DNA of 64,000 bases from Mycobacterium malmoense (GTDB lineage Bacteria > Actinomycetota > Actinomycetes > Mycobacteriales > Mycobacteriaceae): the NCBI RefSeq assembly GCF_019645855.1, contig NZ_CP080999.1, positions 1,860,001 to 1,924,000 of the forward strand, read 5' to 3'. A model generated the notes under the pieces. That model saw only the letters and a program-made list of their open reading frames with translations, was not told the origin of the DNA and did not search any database. Of this stretch, positions 10,753 through 17,627 are shown one piece after another; the stretch's first letter is position 1, and every line of letters begins with the position of its first letter. The position numbers were made by a program, and so were the translations under genes.

Positions 10753-11565
10753 ATGGCGGTGAAAGCGACCCACCGCGGGCCGTGGCGAGCGGCGCTGGAG
10801 CGGGGAGTCGGCACCGCCGCCGCGGTGTCCGAGCTGGTGGCCCAAAAGATCAGCGCCGCCACCGATCCGCGTGCCCGGCTGTTGCGCCGCCGCCGTCGCG
10901 CGCTGCGGTGGGGCCTGATATTTGCCGCCGGGTGTGTGTTTTGGGCGGTGGTGACGGCGCTGCTGGCGGCCTGGGGCTGGTTCGCGTTGCTGCTGGAGAT
11001 CACCGGCCTGATCGCGGTGGTGCAGGCGATTCCGGCGACGTTGTTGCTGCTTCGCTACCGCTGGCTGCGATCGGAGCCGCTGCCGGCGCCCCGGCCCGTC
11101 AACGCCCGCCGGCTGCCGCCGCCCGGCTCGGCGGCGCGACCCGCGATGTCGGCGCTGGGCGCCTCCGAACGCGGATTCTTCTCCTTGCTGGGCGTGATCG
11201 AGCGCGGCTCGATGCTGCCGACCGCCGAAATCCGCGACCTGACCGCGGCGGCCAGCAAGACCTCGGCGGCGATGGCGGCCACCGCCGCCGAGGTGGTGTC
11301 GATGGAACGGGCGGCGCGGTATGCCGAATCGTCGCGGTCGTATCTGGTGCCCACCATCAACGCGTTCACCGCGCAGTTGAGTGCCGGCGTTCGTCAGTAC
11401 AACGAAATGGTCACCGCCGCAGCGCAATTGGTGTCCTCGGCCAACGGCGATAGCGGGCTGGCGGCATCCCAGCAGCGCTACCGCACCGAGTTGGTCGGCG
11501 CCACCGATCGCCTGCTCGGTTGGGCGCAGGCGTTCGACGAACTCGGCGGATTGTCGGGGGCCTGA
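10753..11565 (+). CDS. pspM: PspM, membrane partner of PspA (Rv2743c family)
   Basis: 270-residue protein with two adjacent membrane segments at about 50-100 (WGLIFAAGCVFWAVVTALLA and WFALLLEITGLIAVVQAIP) and a long soluble C-terminal part. Orthologs of this length follow pspA in mycobacteria and anchor the Psp response at the membrane. The M. tuberculosis operon has a fourth gene (Rv2742c, PspN); here the next gene is on the opposite strand 14 bp away, and no Rv2742c-like frame follows. Assignment rests on position, length and topology. Confidence 0.85.
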   Translation: MAVKATHRGPWRAALERGVGTAAAVSELVAQKISAATDPRARLLRRRRRALRWGLIFAAGCVFWAVVTALLAAWGWFALLLEITGLIAVVQAIPATLLLLRYRWLRSEPLPAPRPVNARRLPPPGSAARPAMSALGASERGFFSLLGVIERGSMLPTAEIRDLTAAASKTSAAMAATAAEVVSMERAARYAESSRSYLVPTINAFTAQLSAGVRQYNEMVTAAAQLVSSANGDSGLAASQQRYRTELVGATDRLLGWAQAFDELGGLSGA

Positions 11566-11579
11566 CTCGTCGCGCCGAC

Positions 11580-11975
11580 TCAGTCGGACCGCGGGCCGTA
11601 GCGCTCGATGTATGCCTGGTGGATGTGGGCATCACGCTTGCGGGCGAGTTCGTCGACCAGGTTCGGGTCGAGACCGTGCACGGCCAGCATGTGCCGGCGC
11701 CACACCTTGTTCAGCGCGTGCGAAAAGTAGACGAACGGAATGAGAATGGGCAGCGTCATGCTCAGGTGGACGTCCACCGTCGTCGGTATCAACCAGAACG
11801 GGGCCAACACCAGCACCGCGGGCACGGCGACGCGGATCATCATCCGGCGGGCGGCGCCCTTGCCGGCCAAGTCATTGCGCACCCAATCCCGCATCGAGTC
11901 GGGCAGCCGCCCGCCGGCGCAATAGCGGACGAATTGCAGGGCGTTGGGCTTCGTGCGGGGTGTGTCGGCGCTCAT
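11580..11975 (-). CDS. DUF5313 family small membrane protein
   Basis: 131 residues from the ATG at 11975, preceded by GGGAGA; the longer opening to 12032 overlaps ephG. Starts with a conserved polar segment (KPNALQFVRYCAGGRLPDSMRDWVRNDL), then two hydrophobic stretches (about 50-90) and a basic tail with a HMLAVHGLDP element. I recognise the family as DUF5313, common in mycobacteria and of unknown function. It is 13 nt downstream of ephG on the same strand and probably co-transcribed. It occupies the place where M. tuberculosis carries Rv2742c and a PE_PGRS gene. Confidence 0.75.
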   Translation of the reverse strand: MSADTPRTKPNALQFVRYCAGGRLPDSMRDWVRNDLAGKGAARRMMIRVAVPAVLVLAPFWLIPTTVDVHLSMTLPILIPFVYFSHALNKVWRRHMLAVHGLDPNLVDELARKRDAHIHQAYIERYGPRSD

Positions 11976-11988
11976 GGACGTCTCCCGG

Positions 11989-12420
11989 CTAAAACGTCGC
12001 CTTGAGCGACGGCACCACCAGCGCCGCCACACCGCGTGCGGTCGCCTTGACCATGTCGAAGAAGTCGAAGTAGTCCCGCCACAGCGTGATCTTTCCGTCG
12101 TGGACCTCGAACACGCCGCAGACCCAGAACTGAAGCCGCAGCGGGCCGACGATGAGCGCGTCGGTGCGTTCGGTGAGCACCGCGGCGCCGTCGGCCGCGA
12201 TGCGATGGATCTTCACCTCGAAGGCGGCGCGGCCCTCCATCCGGCGGAAGAGCTTGATCGCCCGGGCGCGACCGTGGATCGTCGGCAGCCCGACGTTCTC
12301 GTAGACGAGGTTGTCGTCCAATGTCGCTTCCGCGGTTTCGAAGTCGTCGTCCTGCAGGGCATTCAGAAAATTCTCGACCGTGCGGGTGTTCGCAACGGCT
12401 GTGCCAGTCAGCTCGGTCAT
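11989..12420 (-). CDS. ephG: EphG, limonene-1,2-epoxide-hydrolase-type enzyme
   Basis: 143-residue SnoaL/LEH-fold protein, ortholog of Rv2740, an epoxide hydrolase active on lipid and sterol epoxides in M. tuberculosis. The catalytic Arg-Asp pair appears in VLTERTDALI (R85, D87), with a further acidic residue in LWRDYFD (about 116-119), as in limonene epoxide hydrolase. The ATG at 12420 sits 6 nt after a TACGCT box (leaderless). Divergent from the glycosyltransferase gene; the DUF5313 gene follows on the same transcript. Confidence 0.9.
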   Translation of the reverse strand: MTELTGTAVANTRTVENFLNALQDDDFETAEATLDDNLVYENVGLPTIHGRARAIKLFRRMEGRAAFEVKIHRIAADGAAVLTERTDALIVGPLRLQFWVCGVFEVHDGKITLWRDYFDFFDMVKATARGVAALVVPSLKATF

Positions 12421-12426
12421 GTTGCC

Positions 12427-12432
12427 AGCGTA
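12427..12432 (-). promoter_or_regulatory. -10 box for leaderless ephG
   Basis: On the minus strand TACGCT ends 6 nt before the ephG ATG; there is no Shine-Dalgarno sequence. Confidence 0.5.
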
Positions 12433-12472
12433 GGCCAGCCCGGCGGCCCGGCGCTGTGGCAGGGTAGGGCCG

Positions 12473-13639
12473 GTGCGCGTCGCCGTGGTCGCCGGGCCAG
12501 ATCCCGGGCACTCGTTTCCCGCGATCGCGCTGTGCCAACGCTTCGCCGAGGCGGGCGACGAGCCCACGTTGCTCACCGGTGGCGAATGGGTCGACGCCGC
12601 CCGCGCCGCCGGCATTGCCGCCGTCGAGCTGGACGGGCTGGTGGCCACCGACGACGACGTCGATGCCGGGGCCAGAATCCACCGGCGCGCGGCGCGGATG
12701 GCCGTGCTCAACGTGCCGGCGCTGCGCGATCTGGCGCCCGACCTGGTGGTGTCCGATGTCATCACCGCGGGCGGCGGCATGGCCGCCGAGCTGTTGGGGA
12801 TCCCGTGGGTCGAGCTCAGCCCGCACCCGCTGTACCTGCCGTCGAAGGGCTTGCCGCCGATCGGCAGCGGGCTGGCGGCGGGCACGGGCCTCCGTGGCCG
12901 GCTGCGGGACGCCGTGATGCGGGCGCTGACGGCGCGGTCCTGGCGGGCCGGCCTGCGGCAGCGCGCGGCCGTGCGGACCGAGATCGGGCTGCCGGCCCGC
13001 GACCCGGGTCCGCTGCGGCGGTTGATCGCCACGCTGCCCGCCCTCGAGGTCCCCCGACCGGACTGGCCGGCCGAGGCCGTCGTCGTGGGCCCGTTGCACT
13101 TCGAGCCGACCGATCGGGTGCTGGAGGTTCCGCCCGGCTCGGGGCCGGTGGTGGTTATCGCCCCGTCGACCGCGCTGACCGGGACCTCGGGGTTGGCCGA
13201 GGTCGCGCTGGGGTGCCTGATACCGGGGGAGACGCTGCCGGCGGGGTCGCGCCTGGTGGTGTCGCGGCTGGGCGGGGCGGAGCTGGCGGTGCCGCCGTGG
13301 GCGGCGGTAGGGCTGGGGCGGCAGGCCGAGCTGTTGGCGCACGCCGACGTGGTGATCTGCGGTGGCGGTCACGGGATGGTGGCCAAGGCGTTGCTGGCCG
13401 GGGTGCCGCTGGTGGTCGTTCCCGGCGGCGGGGATCAGTGGGAGATGGCCAATCGGGTGGCGCGGCAGGGGAGCGCGCGGCTGATCCGGCCGCTGACCGC
13501 CGGTGCGCTGGTGGCCGCGGTGGGCGAGGTGTTGTCGTCGCCGCGGTACCGGGAGGCCGCGCAAGCCGCCGCCGCCAGCGTCGCCGAGGTCGCCGATCCG
13601 GTGCGGGTGTGCCACGAGGCGCTGGCTTTGGCGGGGTGA
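12473..13639 (+). CDS. GT-B glycosyltransferase, MurG/UGT-like (Rv2739c family)
   Basis: 388-residue two-domain GT-B protein. The N-terminal domain begins MRVAVVAGPDPGHSFPAIALC, with the glycine-rich acceptor-side loop. The C-terminal nucleotide-sugar half holds VVVIAPSTALTGTSG, the HADVVICGGGHGMVAKALLAGVPLVVVPGGGDQWEMANRV donor-binding region (about 300-340) and a terminal helix. The family includes MGT-type transferases for antibiotics and glycolipids; donor and acceptor here are unknown. GTG at 12473 gives the same length as Rv2739c. Divergent from ephG, followed by the DUF3046 gene 22 nt on. Confidence 0.85.
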   Translation: MRVAVVAGPDPGHSFPAIALCQRFAEAGDEPTLLTGGEWVDAARAAGIAAVELDGLVATDDDVDAGARIHRRAARMAVLNVPALRDLAPDLVVSDVITAGGGMAAELLGIPWVELSPHPLYLPSKGLPPIGSGLAAGTGLRGRLRDAVMRALTARSWRAGLRQRAAVRTEIGLPARDPGPLRRLIATLPALEVPRPDWPAEAVVVGPLHFEPTDRVLEVPPGSGPVVVIAPSTALTGTSGLAEVALGCLIPGETLPAGSRLVVSRLGGAELAVPPWAAVGLGRQAELLAHADVVICGGGHGMVAKALLAGVPLVVVPGGGDQWEMANRVARQGSARLIRPLTAGALVAAVGEVLSSPRYREAAQAAAASVAEVADPVRVCHEALALAG

Positions 13640-13648
13640 TTCGCTCGG

Positions 13649-13654
13649 TATGTT
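13649..13654 (+). promoter_or_regulatory. -10 box for leaderless DUF3046 gene
   Basis: TATGTT ends 7 nt before the GTG at 13662. The in-frame ATG at 13650 lies inside this box and therefore would not be in the transcript. Confidence 0.45.
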
Positions 13655-13661
13655 GGCTGGC

Positions 13662-13856
13662 GTGCGGCTGACGGAGTTCAACGAGCGGATCGTTCTGCGG
13701 TTCGGCGCCGTGTACGGCGCATCGGTGCTGGTGGACCACGTGCTGAGCGGCTTCGGCGGCCGGACCGCCGCGCAGGCGATCGAGGACGGCGTCGAGCCCC
13801 GCGACGTCTGGCGGGCGCTGTGCGCCGACTTCGACGTGCCCCGCGACCAGTGGTGA
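13662..13856 (+). CDS. DUF3046 family protein (Rv2738c)
   Basis: 64-residue acidic protein of the actinobacterial DUF3046 family, typically encoded just upstream of recA; function unknown. It begins RLTEFNERIVLRFGAVYG and ends DVWRALCADFDVPRDQW. The canonical family start is MRLT-F, which matches the GTG at 13662, and a TATGTT box lies 7 nt upstream; the ATG at 13650 would add four residues. Genome neighbours (recA, recX) are conserved with this gene across actinobacteria, but here a palindrome and a leftward Fe-S gene separate it from recA. Confidence 0.85.
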   Translation: MRLTEFNERIVLRFGAVYGASVLVDHVLSGFGGRTAAQAIEDGVEPRDVWRALCADFDVPRDQW

Positions 13857-13868
13857 GGGTCGCTCAAT

Positions 13869-13929
13869 CGCGAGACTGCAACTACCGACGCCGTCTCTTG
13901 GCCGATGCGTCGGTAGTTGCAGTCTCGCG
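13869..13929. repeat. Perfect 23-bp intergenic palindrome
   Basis: Arms 13869-13891 and 13907-13929 are exact reverse complements (23 of 23) around a 15-nt loop. It begins CGCGAGACTGC. It sits 12 nt after the DUF3046 stop and 12 nt before the convergent FhuF-like stop, so it could end transcription both ways. Same outer arm as the elements at 699, 8092 and 29817. Confidence 0.9.
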
Positions 13930-13940
13930 GGGCTTTTAGG

Positions 13941-14591
13941 CTAAAGCGGGCAATCGCCGCATGTGCCGCCGTCGGGCAGGCGGTAGAAGAGGCAGCAGCT
14001 GCGGCGCCGGAAGCCCAGGTTCGGGCCGGTGATCACGCCGGATCCGGCCAACGCGCCGGTGTCCAGCAGCGAGTCGGTGACCTCGACGATTGGCCGGCGC
14101 AGGTCGGGCCGGGCCGTAAGCAACGCCCGGGACGCGCCGACCAGTGCCGAGGCGATGTTGCCGGCCAGCAGGCCGGGCGCCAGCTTGACCCGCAGGCCGG
14201 CGGCCAGGGGTTCCATGTGTTGTCGCACGACGATGCGGTACAGCACGTCCGGAGCGGGCGAATCGAGGGGTTCTCCGACGGGTTCGGGCAGTCGTAGCTG
14301 TGCCCCGCCGTCGGCGCGCTGCAGGTCCTTGAGGTCGGGAACGACGCCGTGGCCCAGGGCGCACGCGAGCATGGGTGACCAGAGCCGGGTGGCGTGGCCG
14401 AGGTGAACCAGTGAGGCGGCGATCCGCAGGTCCGTGGTGTGGTAGCGCCGGGCGGTGGCGTCGACCAAATCGGCGAATCCATCGGCGTAGCACCGCCCCA
14501 CCGGATGCCATCCGGCCGCGTCACCGCCCACGGTTATCGCGAAAAACCCTCCGTAGGAAGGTGTTTCGGCCAGTTCGGCGGAGATGTCCAT
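13941..14591 (-). CDS. FhuF-like (2Fe-2S) protein, putative ferric-siderophore reductase
   Basis: 216 residues from the ATG at 14591. The C-terminus carries the cysteine cluster CCLFYRLPDGGTCGDCPL, a CC-x10-C-x2-C pattern typical of the FhuF C-terminal 2Fe-2S domain, which reduces ferric siderophores in the cytoplasm. The N-terminal part (GWHPVGRCYADGFADLVDATARRYHTTDLRIAASLVHLG) fits FhuF-type helical proteins. I do not recall a counterpart between Rv2738c and recA in M. tuberculosis. The start is uncertain because the frame stays open to 14783 through the recA promoter. No IdeR box was recognised upstream. Confidence 0.75.
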   Translation of the reverse strand: MDISAELAETPSYGGFFAITVGGDAAGWHPVGRCYADGFADLVDATARRYHTTDLRIAASLVHLGHATRLWSPMLACALGHGVVPDLKDLQRADGGAQLRLPEPVGEPLDSPAPDVLYRIVVRQHMEPLAAGLRVKLAPGLLAGNIASALVGASRALLTARPDLRRPIVEVTDSLLDTGALAGSGVITGPNLGFRRRSCCLFYRLPDGGTCGDCPL

Positions 14592-14651
14592 GTGTTCGCT
14601 GGCCCGGCCCTTCGGAGCTGATATTGCACGCGCGCGGCGTGTCCACTTGAA

Positions 14652-14667
14652 TCGAACAGGTGTTCGG
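14652..14667 (+). promoter_or_regulatory. LexA (SOS) box of recA
   Basis: TCGAAC-aggt-GTTCGG, one mismatch from the mycobacterial SOS box TCGAAC-N4-GTTCGA, 110 nt before the recA ATG. It marks the LexA-controlled recA promoter. Confidence 0.85.
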
Positions 14668-14697
14668 CTACTGTGGTGAGCGTTCGGAGATGTCGAC

Positions 14698-14720
14698 TTG
14701 TCGGTGGCCATCTCTAGTGT
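14698..14720 (+). promoter_or_regulatory. RecA-NDp (PafBC-type) promoter of recA
   Basis: TTGTCGGTG, 8 nt, then TAGTGT: a full match to the LexA-independent DNA-damage promoter pattern (TTGTCRGTG-N8-TANNNT) now attributed to PafBC. It lies downstream of the LexA box, so recA has two damage-inducible promoters, as in M. tuberculosis. Confidence 0.85.
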
Positions 14721-14776
14721 CACGGCCAACCGACCGATACCGGTCACCGAACACATCGAACTATAGGAGAGGCACC

Positions 14777-17137
14777 ATGGCACAAGCCCCCGACCGCGAG
14801 AAGGCCCTCGAACTGGCGATGGCCCAGATCGAGAAGAGTTACGGCAAAGGCTCGGTGATGCGTCTCGGCGACGAGATGCGTCAGCCGATCTCGGTCATCC
14901 CGACCGGGTCCATCGCGCTGGACGTGGCCCTGGGCATCGGCGGCCTGCCGCGCGGCCGGGTCGTGGAGATCTACGGCCCGGAGTCCTCGGGTAAGACCAC
15001 CGTCGCGCTGCACGCGGTGGCCAACGCCCAGGCCGCCGGCGGCGTCGCGGCGTTCATCGACGCCGAGCACGCCCTGGATCCGGATTACGCCAAGAAACTC
15101 GGCGTCGACACCGATTCCCTGTTGGTCAGCCAGCCCGACACCGGTGAACAGGCCCTGGAGATCGCCGACATGCTGATCCGCTCCGGCGCGCTGGACATTC
15201 TGGTCATCGACTCGGTGGCGGCCCTGGTGCCGCGCGCGGAACTCGAGGGCGAGATGGGGGATAGCCACGTCGGGCTGCAGGCCCGGCTGATGAGCCAGGC
15301 GCTGCGGAAAATGACCGGCGCGCTGAACAATTCGGGAACCACCGCGATCTTCATCAACCAGCTCCGCGAAAAAATCGGCGTGATGTTCGGCAGTCCCGAA
15401 ACGACAACGGGCGGAAAGGCTTTGAAGTTCTACGCGTCGGTGCGCATGGACGTGCGCCGGATCGAGACGCTCAAGGACGGCACCAATGCGGTGGGCAACC
15501 GCACCCGGCTCAAGGTCGTCAAGAACAAGTGCCTCGCCGAAGGCACTCGGATCTTCGATCCGATCACCGGTACGACCCATCGCATCGAGGATGTTGTCGA
15601 TGGGCGAAAGCAAATCCATGTCGTGGCCGCGGCCAAGGACGGAACGCTGCATGCGCGCCCCGTGGTGTCCTGGTTCGACCAGGGAACGCAGGATGTGATC
15701 GGATTGCGGATCGCCGGCGGCGCAACCGTGTGGGCGACGCCCGATCACAAGGTGCTGACGGAGTACGGCTGGCGTCAGGCCGGAGAACTCCGCAAGGGAG
15801 ACCGGGTGGCGCAGCCACGGCGCTTCAATGGATTCGGTAGTAGTGCGCCGATTCCGGCGGATCATGCACGGTTGCTTGGCTATCTGATCGGGGATGGCTA
15901 CGTGGGGGGTAAGACTCCGGTCAACTTCATCAACGTTCAGCAGCCCCTCATTGATGACGTGACGCGAATCGCGGCGACGCTTGGTTGTGTGGCCCATCCA
16001 CAGGGGCCTATGTCGCTTGCGATCGCTCATCGACCCGGTGAGCGCAACGGTGTCCTCGACCTTTGCCGGCGGTCAGGTATTCACGGCAAGCTCGCATGGG
16101 AGAAGACGATTCCGAACTGGTTCTTCGAGCCGGATGTCGCTGCCGATGTAGTCGGGAATCTGCTCTTCGGTCTGTTTGAGAGCGACGGCTGGGTGAGTCG
16201 GGAACAGACCGGGGCGCTTCGCGTCGGTTACGCGACGACCTCCGAACAGCTCGCACACCAGATTCATTGGCTGCTACTGCGATTCGGCATCGTGAGCTCC
16301 GTTCGAGATTACGATCCGACCCAAAGGCGGCCGAGCATCATCAACGGTCGACGGGTCCAGGCCAAGCGCCAAGTGTTCGAGGTCCGGGTCTCGGGCATGG
16401 AGAACGTCACGGCGTTCGCGGAATCGGTTCCCATGTGGGGCCCGCGGGGCATCGCCCTTACCCAGGCGATCCCAGAGGCTATGCAGGGGCGCCGGCGTGG
16501 ATCGCAGGCGACGTATCTCTCCGCGGAGATGGCCGATGCGGTGCTGAACTACCTCGACGAGCGCGGCGTGACCGCACGGGAGGCGGCAGCCATGATCGGC
16601 GCGGGTTCTGGGGACCCTCGCGGTGGGATGAAGCAGGTTCTGGGCGCCAGCCGTCTCCGTCGGGATCGTGTGCAGGTGCTCGCGGATGCCCTGGATGACA
16701 AGTTCCTGCATGGTGTGTTGGCGGAAGAGCTCCGGTACTCGGTGATCCGAGAGGTGTTGCCAATGCGGCGGGTGCGGACGTTCGACCTCGAGGTCGAGGA
16801 GCTGCATAACCTTGTCGCGGAGGGGATTGTCGTGCATAACTGCGCGCCCCCCTTCAAACAGGCCGAGTTCGACATTCTCTACGGCCGGGGCATCAGCAGG
16901 GAAGGCTCGCTGATCGACATGGGCGTGGACCAGGGCTTCATCCGCAAGTCCGGTTCGTGGTTCACCTACGAGGGCGAGCAGCTCGGACAGGGCAAGGAGA
17001 ACGTCCGCAACTTCCTGATGGAAAACGCCGACGTGGCCAACGAGATCGAGAAGAAGATCAAGGAAAAGCTTGGCATTGGCGCGGTCGTGACCGATGACCC
17101 CTCCGGTGATGTCCTGCCCGCCCCCGTCGATTTCTGA
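14777..17137 (+). CDS. recA: RecA recombinase precursor containing an intein
   Basis: DNA-strand-exchange ATPase and LexA coprotease. The precursor is 786 residues; removing the 437-residue intein leaves 349, normal for mycobacterial RecA. Walker A is GPESSGKT (67-74), with the IDAEHALDP and VIDSVAALVPRAE regions following. The N-extein ends VVKNK (Lys251) and the C-extein resumes CAPPFKQAEF. The ATG at 14777 has GGAGAGG 5 nt upstream; the open frame to 14660 is promoter sequence. It overlaps recX by 44 nt. A LexA box and a PafBC-type promoter lie upstream. Active RecA requires protein splicing. Confidence 0.98.
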   Translation: MAQAPDREKALELAMAQIEKSYGKGSVMRLGDEMRQPISVIPTGSIALDVALGIGGLPRGRVVEIYGPESSGKTTVALHAVANAQAAGGVAAFIDAEHALDPDYAKKLGVDTDSLLVSQPDTGEQALEIADMLIRSGALDILVIDSVAALVPRAELEGEMGDSHVGLQARLMSQALRKMTGALNNSGTTAIFINQLREKIGVMFGSPETTTGGKALKFYASVRMDVRRIETLKDGTNAVGNRTRLKVVKNKCLAEGTRIFDPITGTTHRIEDVVDGRKQIHVVAAAKDGTLHARPVVSWFDQGTQDVIGLRIAGGATVWATPDHKVLTEYGWRQAGELRKGDRVAQPRRFNGFGSSAPIPADHARLLGYLIGDGYVGGKTPVNFINVQQPLIDDVTRIAATLGCVAHPQGPMSLAIAHRPGERNGVLDLCRRSGIHGKLAWEKTIPNWFFEPDVAADVVGNLLFGLFESDGWVSREQTGALRVGYATTSEQLAHQIHWLLLRFGIVSSVRDYDPTQRRPSIINGRRVQAKRQVFEVRVSGMENVTAFAESVPMWGPRGIALTQAIPEAMQGRRRGSQATYLSAEMADAVLNYLDERGVTAREAAAMIGAGSGDPRGGMKQVLGASRLRRDRVQVLADALDDKFLHGVLAEELRYSVIREVLPMRRVRTFDLEVEELHNLVAEGIVVHNCAPPFKQAEFDILYGRGISREGSLIDMGVDQGFIRKSGSWFTYEGEQLGQGKENVRNFLMENADVANEIEKKIKEKLGIGAVVTDDPSGDVLPAPVDF
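15530..16840 (+). mobile_element. RecA intein with LAGLIDADG (DOD) homing endonuclease domain
   Basis: In-frame 437-codon insertion between Lys251 and the +1 Cys of RecA. Splicing residues are complete: Cys1 (CLAEGT), block B ATPDHKV with His73, the penultimate His436, Asn437 and the extein Cys. The two endonuclease motifs are LLGYLIGDG (Asp122) and LFGLFESDG (Asp219). These match Asp122 and Asp222 of PI-MtuI as I recall it; the 3-residue shift comes from a shorter segment just after the first motif (GDGYVGG, where I recall GDGRDGWVGG). Codons such as CTT, GGT and CAT are more frequent than in the exteins. Both splicing and endonuclease activity are plausible. Confidence 0.95.
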
Positions 17138-17624
17138 GCCCTCCCGCGAAGAGCAGGCGCGGGCGTTGTGCCTGCGCCTGCTCACCGCGAGAGCGCGCAC
17201 CCGGGCCGAGCTGTCCGGACAGCTGGCCAAGCGTGGATACCCCGACGATGTCAGCGCCCGGGTGCTCGACCGGCTCGCCGACGTCGGCCTGGTGGATGAC
17301 ACCGACTTCGCCGAGCAGTGGGTGCGGTCCCGGCGGGCAAACGCCGGAAAAGGCAAGCGCGCCTTGGCCGCCGAACTGCACACCAAGGGCGTCGACAACG
17401 ACGTGATCACCGCGGTGCTGGGTGGGATCGACGCCGGTGCCGAACGCGACCGCGCCGAGCGGCTGGTGCGGGCCAAGCTGCGGCGGGAGAACCTTGACGG
17501 TGATCAGACGCGGGTGGCGCGTCGGCTGGTCGCGATGCTGGCGCGGCGCGGGTACAGCCAGGGCATGGCCTACGACGTGGTCAGCGCCGAGCTTGGGTTG
17601 GAGCTCGACCGCCGCCGCACGTAG
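17094..17624 (+). CDS. recX: RecX, RecA regulator
   Basis: Small helical protein that binds RecA filaments and limits recombinase and ATPase activity. 176 residues from the ATG at 17094; ATG 17109 (MSCPPPS) gives 171 and aligns better with the M. tuberculosis start, so the exact start is open. Three-helix repeats are visible (RAELSGQLAKRGYPDDVSARVLDRLADVGLVDDTDFAEQWVRSR). The overlap with the recA 3' end (44 nt, or 29 nt from 17109) implies translational coupling. Convergent with the NmrA-type gene, 3 bp between stops. Confidence 0.93.
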   Translation: MTPPVMSCPPPSISEPSREEQARALCLRLLTARARTRAELSGQLAKRGYPDDVSARVLDRLADVGLVDDTDFAEQWVRSRRANAGKGKRALAAELHTKGVDNDVITAVLGGIDAGAERDRAERLVRAKLRRENLDGDQTRVARRLVAMLARRGYSQGMAYDVVSAELGLELDRRRT

Positions 17625-17627
17625 CGG

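Noticed and set aside
9742..11427. 561-codon minus-strand frame opposite pspA-pspM
   Set aside because: Shadow of two well-supported plus-strand genes, of unnatural composition.
11972..13867. 631-codon minus-strand frame over ephG, glycosyltransferase and DUF3046 genes
   Set aside because: It lies antisense to the glycosyltransferase and in another frame of ephG; no recognisable domain.
14660..14776. Upstream extension of recA to 14660
   Set aside because: It contains the LexA box and PafBC-type promoter; the ATG at 14777 has a good Shine-Dalgarno and the conserved start.
15530..16840. Reading the recA insertion as a frameshifted or broken gene
   Set aside because: The frame is open throughout and splicing residues at both ends are intact, so it is a functional intein by sequence.
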